NCBI GenBank assembly: GCA_036250225.1
Contig: JAPZLL010000042.1
Span: 1-64,000, forward strand
DNA from: Cercophora sp. LCS_1
Lineage: Eukaryota > Ascomycota > Sordariomycetes > Sordariales > Lasiosphaeriaceae
Length of the DNA stretch: 64,000 nt
Direction of reading: 5' to 3'
The position numbers and the translations under genes are program-made. Below the pieces are notes generated by a model. That model saw only the letters and a list, made by a program, of their open reading frames with translations. It was not told the DNA's origin and made no database searches. Every line of letters begins with the position of its first letter. Position 1 is the stretch's first letter. Of this stretch, positions 1 through 10,321 are shown one piece after another.

Positions 1-401
1 TGTATGGCACTGGGATGTCTTTAATGGCTCGTATGATAGAACTCCGGGCCTTGGGTGATATGCTCGCGTGATTCATACGGAGGTGTGTTGGAATTTCGGT
101 TGTAAGGCATGCATGCTTGCACTGGATGCAAACAAGCACATTATACGGCTGGAGAAGTACAAATGGATCCATGGTCCCTGAGGTAGAGAGAGGAAGTCAG
201 AGAGGAAATGTCTGCTTGAGGTTTGGAGTTGACTGGTTGTGCGGGGAAGTTTGCCAAATTTCAGCCCAACCCAAGCACATAAAAGTGGGTCAGACATCAT
301 GTGCCATCGTTTTATTGGGGAGAATAAAACAATGGAATTTTATTCGTATCAAAACAAACTGTCCGGCAATTCCTGGCTCAAACAAGCTATTTTTATCTAA
401 C
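1..401. other. Left edge, no gene recognised
   Basis: Short open frames exist on both strands but none shows a recognisable motif, splice structure or codon pattern of a real gene. The stretch lies outside the part shared with the second repeat copy at 44 kb, so it is flanking DNA of the repeat that starts near position 402. Confidence 0.5.
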
Positions 402-1436
402 TGTTGTTACAGAAACAACCCTATATAAACCCAAGTGCCCGGCTAGGCAGTGTCTCCCGGATTATAGAATTTTACCTGCTCTGAGGCTTTCTCCCCGTAT
501 AAGTCTCTCGTACGATAAAGTGTTTCTCCCCATATAAGTCTCATACGACAAAGTGTTTTCCCCCATAGAAGTCTTGTACGACAAAGTGTTAGATTCAAAA
601 GCTCTCATCTTCCCGCCTTTGGACACTGACTGGCAAGTCGCACCCTGGCACTTCATCTCAAGTATACCCACCTGACACAGCACCTCTGCAAAAAGGTTGG
701 CCCTGGCACTTCATCCCAAGCACGCCCACGCCCACCTGATATAGCACTTCTGTGGGAAGGTTGGCCCTAGCATTTCATCCCAAGCACACCCACCTAGCAC
801 GCCCACCTAACACAGTACCTCTACAAAAAGGTTGGCCCTGGCACTTTATCCCAAGCACGCCCACCTGACACAGCACCTCTGCTTTTTCATCCCCTAGTTT
901 CCCTTCTTTTGAAACTTACCTCGTATAAAACCTGCCTCATACAACAAGGTGCCTCCCTCCGCAGAAAAGCCACATCCCTCTCATTAGCAGAACCTTACTT
1001 GATTTTTTCCCACCCTACAGTACACCTGCCTCAGCAAACCCAAACCCAATCACCTAATACCAACCAGCCCCCACCTCCCTCCTTCCACAATTCCATCCAA
1101 AGCAGCCCAATCTGTTTCTCTGCCTTCAGATTAAATTCTCTCCTCATACAATACCCACCCACCTCAGCAAACCCTGCCTCACACCAGCCTTTATTTACCG
1201 CTCTCTCAGCCCACAGGCTTTCCGAACCTCCCTCCTGCAACACCTTCAACCATCAGCTCCCAAGTCTCGTACAATGGCCTTTTGACTGTCAAATCTCGTA
1301 CAAATGGTCTTTTAACTATTAAGTCTCATATAATGGCCTTTTGACTGTCAAGTCTCATATGAGGGCACTGCATTGCTTTTATACTCGCCAAATGCTGTGC
1401 AATGGCCCTTTGACTGCCAAGTCTCGTACGAGGGTC

Positions 1437-1605
1437 AATCTGGCTAGGCATCGCTGGGTGTCGCTTGGCATGTGCACGTGCCATATCCTTATCGATTAAT
1501 CTGGCTGGGCATTGCTGGGTGTCGCTTGGCATGTGCACGTGCCATATCCTTATCGATTAATCTGGCTGGGCATCGCTGGGTGTTGCTTGGCATGTGCACG
1601 TGCCC
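1437..1605 (+). repeat. Minisatellite inside repeat copy A
   Basis: Nearly three units of about 60-62 bp follow one another (core ctgggcatcgctgggtg ... cttggcatgtgcacgtgcc ... atccttatcgattaat). The corresponding place in copy B (47147-47480) has about six more diverged units, so unit number differs between copies. Confidence 0.8.
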
Positions 1606-1830
1606 TCCCCATCAAGACTTTGCCCTCAAGCATCAATATTATGCTGCATACCAACCCTTTGTCGTATGAGGCAGAGATTTCATGGGTGTAATCTCCAGAG
1701 AAAGCGCTTTTGATGCATGTACTTTTTAGCAGTTTTGATCGAAATAAGTTCAATGAATCCTACTCACGAAAATCGCAATGAATCCTACCCCCTGTTTTTG
1801 AATGTGGCCCAAGCTTCCCCCACCCATTTT

Positions 1831-1872
1831 CAATGAATCCTACTACAATTCATTGGAGAATAATGGTTAGGG
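1831..1872 (+). repeat. Terminal hairpin of the repeat family
   Basis: CAATGAAT (1831-1838) and ATTCATTG (1848-1855) form a perfect 8-bp stem with a 9-nt loop, followed by gagaataatgg and TTAGGG (1867-1872), after which homology to copy B stops. The same structure ends copy B (47705-47746), and a diverged version ends at about 54750. Confidence 0.7.
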
Positions 1873-1910
1873 ATAGTCCAGGATTTGAACCATCCACGGT
1901 CCGGAACTCT

Positions 1911-3536
1911 GTCCTAGATCGCATCTTCAACTACATGCGAGCGATCGATACCGACCTTCTCTGAATCGATAAACATGGCATCATTCAGGATACAAACAGT
2001 TGCGAAAGTCTTACATGCGACCACGAAGCATGCATCCAAAAGCGACAGGGAATGGAAGTCATAGACCTTGTCTATAAGTCCAGCAACCACCCTGTTGGAT
2101 TGCTAGGAAGACCGATCACAGCATCTCGAGAGTTGAAACTCCTCACAAACGTCCTCCAGGGCAAGCTGACCTCAGGGAATGGACCCCGTGTCCGGTTGTC
2201 TCGTGACAGAAACCCACAGGAGGTATGGATGGCCCTGGAAACACTACATCGGATTACCAAAGACGACTGGTGGCACCGCGGCTGGATCTTTCAGGAGAAT
2301 TATAAAGGAGGCACTAAGATAAAGTTACGGCACTTTAGTCTTTGGCAACGTGAATGGTGAACTGTGCATTCGCTCCGTCGACTTTTTGGAGGAGACAATA
2401 CAACTCTGTTTGGCGTATCGGAAGAGCATCCTCCGTCACCGTGTTCCCTCTCCCCCCGGGATAATAAAGAAGGAAAAGATCATAGAGCAGATTCTTCAAA
2501 CCGCCAGCAATTACATTCTTGTACTGAAACCCTCAGAGCCTATGACACCACGCATTGTTGCCGACATCGAGAACAGATAGATAGAGAACCGTTGGAATAG
2601 AGTCGCCATTACCGCCAATTGTTGTTAGTACGCGATTCGATTAAACGTCCAGCAATTGAAGCAAGATAAAGCTAGCCTAAGTTTGGCCATGCTCGCCCTA
2701 TGTTTGCTTAACGGTGAGGTCCTTTACAACAGCCAGCGAACCCGAGAACATCCGAGATGACGGTCTCCAAATTCCTGAAGAAGAGTCTCTTCGATGAGTT
2801 CGAGAGCCCAAGTAACCGAAACAGCCTAACATTCAACAAAAGCTGTCGTTTCTTTGACGTCTCTCTTACCAAATCTGGCATCGAAACACGCGGCCACATG
2901 TGGAAGATCCACAAAATCATCAATACCTGCAAGTGGCCTCGCCGAGACGGATGGATAAAAGATCTCCACAGCAAACTGAAACCTCGCACACGGAAACAGC
3001 TTGCCTATTTCGCGCAGCATCTGAAAGAGGCCCGTCACATTAGTCTTTCTGAGAACATGAGGTCGTACCTCGAGCGTGACGCCCAACTTGTTAGGATTGC
3101 GGACAACGACCTGTTATTTACCGACCGCTATATGCATACGATGGCAACCGAGGTCGCTGACGCGATAGTGAGGACCGGTTCGCTTGGTCTTGGATGTTAA
3201 TGGGATCCCGATGATGGCGATGGCTATAGCCCCTATATGGCCGTGTTTGTCTGGAAGGATGGCGGTACCTAGTTATAGACAAGCGACGAAAGCGGCAAAA
3301 GCAATGACGACGAAGTATTTGCCTTTACGGCTTTGCGTCCTGAGGATGTCAGTTCCCAGGAGCATGATACAAATGACCTCGACCGACACGTCTCGTTTGA
3401 GGTCGAGGTTGTTAATGGACTGATTCCCCAACTGCGAATTAGACGCTGGCTTCCCGGGATATGTTTTTTTAGGGGTATGTCGAGGGCTCGTATTGTATTT
3501 CCGTGGCCGTGCGATCTCGAATTAATTGCGCCTTGA
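1911..3536 (+). pseudogene. HET-domain (heterokaryon incompatibility) pseudogene
   Basis: Intact members of this family trigger cell death after non-self fusion. The frame from 1911 to 2360 reads like the middle of a HET domain: the motif normally containing LWID appears as LL-stop-IDKHGI, then come DLVYKSSNHPVGLL and the third HET motif WWHRGWIFQENY. The remainder moves to other frames (2350-2580, then 2757-3535), keeping long family-like stretches such as SYLERDAQLVRIADNDLLFTD but with stops at 3198-3200 and near 3274. The stop at the expected Trp is TGA in place of TGG, a G-to-A change. The N-terminal part of the HET domain is missing: the gene starts abruptly about 40 bp after the end of the repeat. 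It is non-functional as read. Confidence 0.8.
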
Positions 3537-4303
3537 TTCCTAGTTTGTTTCGTTCGCTAAATCAACATAGCTATCATAAAGCATCTGAAAGGGAAAACAG
3601 AAAGAGAACCGTTTGACACAGGTGCCTGCTCTTCCTCTCCTCCGTTAGTATAAGAGTGGTTTCGACCCCATACTCAGTGATGTCGAGGGAAAGGACGGAT
3701 TCAAGAGTCGGAAGTCTCTGCCCCCCTATCTAGCATGAAAGTCTACGGATGGGAAAATATAGGACAAAGCGACCAGTGATTTGAGCAGCGAGAATCTCCC
3801 CTTCGACGCTGTGTCGACTCGTCTACAAAGCATGGCGTGTTAACTGATGGCAGTTGCACATCTGAGAATGAAAGTGATGGAGGGATTTCCCCCCAACGAG
3901 AAGCCTGTGGCCATGGCCACCCCGCGGCCCGACGTACACTTATCATCCCCGCCGTCCCGCCGTTGCCGCGTGCCAACGCCGAAGCCGGCCCTGCACATCC
4001 GATACGGTTGCCCCACTCCTCCTCCCAGCACCCGGTCTCCATCTCGTGTAGAGCTCCCGGTTCTATCTTCGTGCCTAAGGCGGTGCGTATTAAAGCCAGG
4101 GCCTTTTGTCTTCCACAACAAAAGAAAAAGTCGGTGCAACAGGATAATTCTCCTCGAGTAACTACTTTCTCTGAGACTTTCCTCAACTCAGTGGCCACCT
4201 GGCTCTCAGCTTCTCCAAGACTCTGACGCCGCTTTCTCCCTTTGGTAGATCAGTTTTAGTGGAGGAGCCTGCTACAGAACATTAGTCAATGCTACTACCA
4301 GGG
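3537..4303. other. No gene recognised
   Basis: Several overlapping open frames (for example 3743-4198 minus and 3837-4226 plus) cover the same GC-rich stretch with no recognisable motif in any frame. I see no splice-consistent model and no repeat similarity to the rest of the window. Confidence 0.5.
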
Positions 4304-5118
4304 TTACAGATCGAAAATACCTTTTATTCGCTGTAAAGTATCTATATTCCGCATAACAAGCTGAGACTTTGAATGATCCGGCCCGAGCACCTTCTCGTAG
4401 CCTTCTAGCGCCCGCCGATATATCGTCTCGGCCTCCGCTAGCCGGTACTGATCCGCGTAGAGGTTGCTTAGCTCTTGTGTTGCGTCAACGGTTATAATGT
4501 CTTCCAAGTCGTACTGGGCCCCCATAAGTCCCCCATCCACTACGAGCACCCCTCTGCATGCGGGAGAAGCCGCCGCTGGAGCACCCAATATTCCTTGGTC
4601 GTACTGTAGGGTACCGACGATCCAACTATTCTAATAGCCAGTCGTAAAAACTCCCTTTTCTCAATCCTATTATAAATGTACAATGTCCATTTGCGCACCA
4701 CCGGGTGTATGCTATAGCTGGCCTGTATGGACTCTCGGGTCTCGATCATTGAATGGCGAAGGAGCAGTCTGGCTGCGTCTAAGAACCTGACTTTGTTGCA
4801 CGCCATCTTGCGGAGCCATCTGGGCCACTCGTGCCCATCTGCCGCTGCTTGCAGCAGATCGTGCCACAGGTCTCTATTGTCAACGAAAGCCCAGAGCCGC
4901 AGTAGATCTGCGGTTCTCTTGCTCCTCGCCCAGTTGTTCGTCGACCTTGCCCAACTGCTTCGAATTGCCGAGCTGCGCCAGTCGTGACAGTCGTGTAGTA
5001 ATCAGTACCGATCCGTGGTTACCTGGAAAGTAGCGTCGGATATCGTATGTGCCTGTTGCCCCGCCTTGCTCGTAGTCTTAGTCGACGGTATTAAATATCA
5101 GCAACCAGCCAGTCCATT
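4304..5118 (-). pseudogene. Truncated NLR (NB-ARC/TPR) paralogue
   Basis: Read on the minus strand this is a shortened copy of the receptor gene at 10322-14602. It keeps the end of the NB-ARC domain (GSVLITTRLSRLAQLG with the upstream PGNH), loses roughly 300 bp relative to the intact gene, resumes at LLRLWAFVDNRDLW, and continues through ARLLLRHSMIETRES, a HPVVRKW block and KEYWVLQRRLLPHAE. It then loses almost the whole TPR array and keeps only one terminal unit (LAEAETIYRRALEGYEKVLG) and the C-terminal cap. Frameshifts occur near 4900 and 4540-4590. The patatin and P-loop parts are absent. At 5118/5119 it is joined directly to RTG2-like sequence on the opposite strand. It cannot encode a working receptor. 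Confidence 0.85.
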
Positions 5119-6029
5119 ATGTCCGCGCCAGATATGGGAGAGCAAGTGCCTATCCCCAAGCACGTCATTGAGGCAGTCGTTGCGGCGCTCAACAGGTTCA
5201 AGATCGTTTGCGCTGACATTGGCGTTCCGGACTCCAACATCCACGTCCTGGCTACCGAGGCGACCCGTGCGGCCACCAACTCTGCCGAGTTCGTTAGGGC
5301 TATCAACTCGGGGACCGGGCTGCCTGTCGATATGTTGCGCAAGGACAAAGAAGGGCGGATCAGCGCCCTGGGCGTCGGGAGCGGCACCTCCGATATTAAG
5401 GGCCCCATAATGGACCTCGGCAGCACACAGATTACCTGGATTATCTCGCAGGGCGGAAACGTCCGCACCAGAGACAAGGGGTAGATGAGCTTCCCGTATG
5501 GAGCGACCGCCTTGACGAGGGCGATGGAGAACGCTGAAAAGGGGAAATCGAAAGAGGAGGCGGAAAAGGGGCTGGAGGCGCTGCACGACGAAATGGTCAC
5601 CAACTTCCGAGACGCCTACGCAAAGCTTGGAGTCCCGGAGACCCTAGTATTGAGCGCCAAGGCCGAAGGCGGCTTCCCGCTATACCTTTCCAGAGGAGGG
5701 TTCCGGGGCTGGGGCTACCTGCTGCTGCTGCACATAAGCCAGATGAGCGACAGCCAGTACCCTATATCCATCATTAACGGGTATACGGTGAGTAAGAAAC
5801 GATTCGGCGATACCAAAGCCTTGGAGGAAGTTGCTCAAAACGCCCACTCGGTATTCCGCATCCCCAACAAGCGCAGAAAGTAGGTACCTGCCATCGCCTT
5901 CCTCATCAAGGTCTTACACGAGGCCATCCCCTCGGCATCCGGGCCGCGCATTTCTGGCCCACTCGGCAGAGAGCGCGAGCCGGGGCTTCGATTCGTCAAT
6001 CGTCCCCAAAGGGTACGGGCTTAACAGGT
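5119..6029 (+). pseudogene. RTG2-like (Ppx/GppA family) gene fragment
   Basis: The frame from ATG 5119 reads like the Ppx/GppA ASKHA-type ATPase domain of fungal retrograde-regulation protein 2, with the motifs NIHVLATEATRAATNS, SGTSDIKGPIMDLGSTQITW and, further on, FPLYLSRGGFRGWGYLLL. An in-frame TAG at 5482-5484 and a second at 5881-5883 interrupt it; after both, the same frame continues with family-like sequence (PAIAFLIKVLHEAIP) to about 6029. About 100 N-terminal residues, including the first phosphate-binding loop, are missing because the fragment starts at the junction with the NLR fragment. Family assignment is by recalled sequence pattern. It is non-functional as read. Confidence 0.65.
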
Positions 6030-6036
6030 ATGGATC

Positions 6037-7779
6037 TTACAGGTAGACCTCCACATCCAGCGAGCCCAGCATATGTAATTTCTTGCCATTCGGCAGCTTC
6101 ACTAGCTTGACGAAGTTCTCGCCCTCGCGCGTTGAGGCGGCAAAGATCTATTCGTTGCCGTTGACCAGTACAGCGGGCAGGAAGGACAGGTCGTCCAGGC
6201 TTCCACCGGCGTCGTAGACGAGACGCGAGAGCAACTTCCACTGGGCAGCGTACCAGGTAGCCATCTGCAGCTTGGCATCCTACTGGTTGCCGCCACACTT
6301 TTTGGTCTCAATACTGACGGCAATAGGGCGGCCGCGCAGGGGGAGAAAGTCGGTATGGTTGATAACGCCGCAGGGCAGCGTTTCCCGAAGCGCTCTAATG
6401 GTGGGGTCAGCAACTTTCCTGTACGAGGCAAGCGGCAATCGGGCGGGGTCGAAAAAAAGGCAACAGTCGATCATTCCCGGGCGCGCGCTTCGGGGCAGAT
6501 ACTCCTTGATGATGGCAGCGGTGGTGCTAATGAAGGAAAAATAAAAGCAAAGACAGTCAGCAACATCAGCTCTCGAAAGAGGGCACCGCCGGCCAGCAGT
6601 GGGTGATTGGGGTGGTGGAGCAACGAAATCGGGATGGGTCTTACCACTAGGCGCCGTAGATGGCCTTGTGAAGCAGGGTGAAGTGGACACTTCTGTCCCA
6701 ACCTGCCTCGGACTACATCGTGTCTTGACACTCGCGCGCCTCGGCTAGGATCCATGCGACGTCACTAATGGAAGGTGTTGGACCAAGCCTGTTACGAGAT
6801 TCTAGGTCTGCGTACGTGTAGTCGTAGAAAAGCGAGAACGATCGGTCGGATCCGGAGTGTGCAGTAACGTCGGCCTGTTCCCATCGGGGCGGTTAATAGC
6901 TATCTCTCATCTCAGGCACGCACAGGGGGAGCATTAGAATGGGATACGAACCTCGAGTGCTTGGGATACCACACCGGAGCTGCGGCCACACGCCTCCATC
7001 TCGGCCAGCAAATCGACAAGGGATTCCGGCAAGCGGGAATCTATTACGGAGAAAGCTCGCGTTTCGATGCCGTCAGGTTGTAGCGCCATGGCCACAATTC
7101 TCTTTATTGGCGAGCGAGACCCGGATCCGGGCTGGTCCGACGACCGGGACGAGCGCGAGCTCGAGTGTGGAGGCTGCAGAGGCTGGAGAAAACAATTTGG
7201 TCGGACTCTTCCTGCGATACCTGTCGATCGCCTTGGGCGTCTCGTTCTCATCTTCATCCCCGTCCTGGTCTTCATCTTCGTGCTCATCGCCGTCGTTGTC
7301 TGTTCCATTGCGGGTCTATGTGCCTGTGCGGGTGCTAGGCTATACCTTGTCCTCTTAGGCGTCGGCGCTCCTCTGTCCGACATCAGACGGCGTTTTGGGG
7401 CAGCTGGGTCTAAACTCGTGAAATGCGAGTTGTTTAGGGGTGGATGGATGGCGGTGTCGTTGGAGACGGTCTCGGGCGGTGAGAGGGGATGTGAGACGAG
7501 TTTGGGCGTTGAGAGGTGCTGGGAGAGCGATTCAGCGTCGCTGTCGGCCTGGGTGGACTGGCAGTTGAGGCAGTCGAGGTAGTTCAAGTTGACGATCAAA
7601 ACGAGGATGTTGATGTTGGTGACGCCCGCGAGCCAGTTGAGGATCTCGCTGTGCGCCGTCATGGCAGATGTAGGTGCACTGCCGTGGCTGTTGGTGCGAT
7701 GTTGTTCTCGTCGATTGCGACCCCTGTGTTGTCGCAGTCTCGTCCTGACAGACGTGTGGCTCTGGTTGCTGGGCATCAT
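6037..7779 (-). pseudogene. PD-(D/E)XK nuclease-like (PDDEXK_12 type) pseudogene
   Basis: The N-terminal exon (up to about 7779, perhaps starting at the ATG before AHSEILNWLAGV) has the low-complexity, Ser/Arg-rich head of this fungal family followed by MALQPDGIETRAFSV and PESLVDLLAEMEA. A GTTCGT...ACAG intron (about 6890-6953) leads to an exon with LGPTPSISDVAWILAEAREC, WDRSVHFTLLH, MIDCCLFFDP, TIRALRETLP, INHTDFLPLRGRPIAVSIETKK and QMATWYAAQWKLL. The active-site pattern (D in the FFDP segment, the ExK of IETKK and the downstream Gln) is visible. At least four in-frame stops break exon 2, one at the place where the family usually has Trp (NGNE-stop-IFAASTREG). The family is known in fungi as of unknown biological role. 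It ends 8 bp from the RTG2-like fragment, on the opposite strand. Confidence 0.75.
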
Positions 7780-9735
7780 CAGGGTGGCCCGAGCGTAACA
7801 TTATCGGTTGGCCTGTCAGGGAGATAAGCAGTCCTTCGGTGCGGGGTGTTGCGGGAATACAGCGAATGAGGTGCCTTTATCAGTCACAGAATACAGAGAC
7901 ATCCTCATATGAACAAGCCCAAAAGTGAACTTGACGCCGATGATTACCTGGCATATATTTATGTACTATGCATCCATTTACCAGTTGTCTACCTAGGTAT
8001 TCGACCCATAATTTGTGTTATTAGGCGCTGAGGTTTCTGGAATGCCAGCCCTGGGACGGGCAGCTTGGAAGGATTCTGTGGCGCAACCAACCAAGCCACA
8101 AGCCAAGCCACGTCTCCCTGCTCAACCGACCGTGATTCGGACTTCCACGCAAGGGCAACAAATCACCACTATGCCCGGTTGATATCGAGCAGTCCGTAGT
8201 TTCTCAACGTGGGAGCCCTCTAAGATATTACGAGATAGCCCTTGATAACAGAGGGATTGGTAGCGCTATTAAGGTCGAGTCTTTGCCACCAGTCTCTTTT
8301 CTTTTTGCCCTTTCCTTTTTCCATCCCTCTGATCCTCCTCTTGAGCGATAGCTAGCTCCTTTTTGCGAGTGGTTGACTCAGTGGCCATCCTGGATACCTG
8401 GGGAGCAGCTTCAGAACCTCTAGCCAGGTCGTGTAGTCTGATCTCGCCATCTCAAATCCGGCAGCTATCCCGTCGAGTGGGGTCGGGTTTAGCAAAGGTT
8501 CGGGGCTGGTTCCGGAGGTTGGCAGCACCGGGGGTCGCGCTATGGTGCTGGGGCGGGCACGGCGAAGGATGACGTGTAGGGCCACTGCCCCGGTCGAACC
8601 CTGGCAGACTTGCCGTGGAGTTGCCAACTCCGTTCGTACTCTCGGGACCGGGACAAGATTAGAGCTGTCCCTGAATCGTCAACGCCCGTCGGGCAAAACC
8701 CCTCGCCATCTCGCGAGCCTTGTCATACTCATGATCCTGGGGCCCAAATTTGACCATGTCCAAGTGCGTGCGTGTGACGGCACATATGTGCTCAGCGCCT
8801 TCTTCCTACGGACGGCAGTGCGTTGCAGGGGACTTGGTGGCTAGGACAGCAACTAGCCCGGTCATTCGAGACTTCTAGCCCTCGATGCTCGCTCTCCCTG
8901 GCTCTTACATTTGCGCCGTTCCCTCGGTCTTCTAAGCCCAGCTGTCAAAACCCTAACCCTTTGTGTTGGACTCGGCAACGCAGAAATTGGCCCTTCGTTT
9001 GTTGCCCAAAGATCACACCTGTGGCCCGCGCTTCCCTGAAAAGCTCCTGAGGTTACCGGAATAGGTCAGCAAGGGGGGGCGTCCTACCCCTATCCATCTA
9101 TTTTTGGATGAACAATATTACTAACCCATGAGAACCTAGAGAGGAATAGCAAGACGAGTAGACAAATTGGGAAATGAATTTTGTACGGGCTTAAGGAGGT
9201 CAAGTCACATCTTAGGAATTTGTACATGTATATCAGTATAGTGGCCCTTTCGGCCCAGCCGCCGGGCGTTAATAATTGTGTGTGTGTGTGTGTGTAGCAG
9301 AGTACTTCGCAGTCCTGGGCCGGAGCGAGCTGTGGCCGTCGTTAAAGCCTTTCCAAAAATCCACCATATCGGAACTTGCGAATCGTATTACTCATGCAAA
9401 AGACGGTCGGCGACACCAGCGCAATGCCGGAGTGGATTGCCCACTATGTAACGGCCAACGCTTTCCGAGGCATTGATGAGTTATACGGAATCAAATGAAG
9501 GGGAACTGGCGCCTGGAACTTACATAGGCGAGTTTAGTGAAGGCGCTTCTGCTATCTATGGGAAGATTATTTATTAGCCAATGGGAAAGGAGGGGGATTA
9601 TTCAATGCTGACAATAAGAGTCCGTGAGAACGGACACCTGATGGTCAGCGTTATCCATTTCCAGAAACGCGACCCAAATGGGCAGTTAGCGCTGATGGTA
9701 AGCTGCACCAACCTGTCAGCAAGTGTGGAGAAAAA
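7780..9735. other. Intergenic stretch, no gene recognised
   Basis: Short frames on both strands (for example 8352-8627 minus) show no family motif. A (GT)n microsatellite of about 20 bp lies at 9276-9296. I see no intron-consistent gene model. Confidence 0.45.
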
Positions 9736-9832
9736 TTGAACATTGGGATTCTGGACACTGATTTCAGCTTCTACTGTAAGTTAGGTTTTACAGTAGAGAC
9801 CGAAATGAGTGTCCAGGATTTTCGATGTTCAA
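9736..9832. repeat. Two Tc1/mariner-type inverted termini facing each other
   Basis: The left arm (9736-9776) and the right arm (9791-9832) are imperfect inverted copies: read outward, both contain CAGTAGA..., then a (G/C)AAAT(G/C)AGTGTCC core, and end in ..TGTTCAA. Each terminus is bordered by TA (9777-9778 and 9789-9790), leaving about 10 bp between them. CAGT termini next to TA are usual for Tc1/mariner elements. It is either two element ends that landed side by side or one rearranged element. Confidence 0.65.
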
Positions 9833-10061
9833 ACATTCTCTGCACGGGCCACTGGATCCGTGGCTCCGGCTCCACAGTGCGCTTCTGCTCGCTCCGTACC
9901 AAGTACAAATCAGCCCAAATCTAGGCGCAGTTGCGGCTCCAAAATTAGCTGCAACCGTGACGGTAGCGAGCAGCCGCACTAGCCGCTTTTGGCAGCACAC
10001 GTGGCTGCGCGGTACTGCCGATGACAACAAGCATTTGATGACAACTCGATAGCTGCATAAT
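9789..10061 (+). mobile_element. Degenerate Tc1/mariner-like remnant, copy 1
   Basis: From TA-CAGTAGAGACCGAAATGAG this stretch is similar over about 270 bp to the reverse complement of 18753-19047, including cgctccgtaccaagtaca, an agccgctttcggca-like core and a shared end, tgatgacaac(t/c)cgatagctgcataat. No transposase is present. Only one terminus is recognisable, so the element is truncated or the far end has decayed. Confidence 0.6.
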
Positions 10062-10321
10062 CAGGCACCCATCTCCTGGAAACAGAATCAACGAGGAACT
10101 CTGCTGGTCCCTTTGGAAAGTCAACTCTACAGGGCCCGAGACGTTTCTAAAAGGCGAATGATTGTCGCTTTATTTCCTTAGATAATTGCCTTCGCTCCTT
10201 AGGGAACCCGCGTAATTTAACCCGCAATTTCTCCAGTATTTTCACCTTAGCTTTCGGCGGCGGGTAGCTCGGTTGTAGCCGACGAATCTGCACACGAACA
10301 TTTAGTGGACGGAATAAGCAG
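10062..10321. other. 3' flank of the NLR gene
   Basis: No gene is recognised. The stretch lies between the repeat remnant and the stop codon of the receptor gene and would hold its 3' UTR and poly(A) site. Confidence 0.4.

Larger units (their letters stand above)
402..1872 (+). repeat. Dispersed repeat, copy A (short form)
   Basis: The stretch aligns from about 402 to 1872 with 44046-47746. Shared landmarks are a TATA-like ctatataaaccc near 420, a block of about 60-bp units around 640-880 (ggttggccctggcac...), a CT/CA-rich tract, 30-40-bp units around 1265-1400, a minisatellite at 1437-1605, and a 3' end made of repeated caatgaatcctac motifs, a hairpin and ggttaggg. Copy A lacks about 2 kb present in copy B between positions equivalent to 1260 and 1265, so it looks like an internal-deletion or non-autonomous form. 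The class is not settled: no terminal inverted repeats or target duplication were found. The terminal hairpin would fit a Helitron-like end, but the expected CTRR terminus is not clear. Confidence 0.8.

Noticed and set aside
1867..1872. Telomere or interstitial telomere tract
   Set aside because: A single TTAGGG at the element end; no tandem array, so no telomere claim.
1880..1900. tRNA 3' end suggested by a GGTTCAAATCC-like phrase on the minus strand
   Set aside because: The flanking bases do not form a T stem or acceptor stem.
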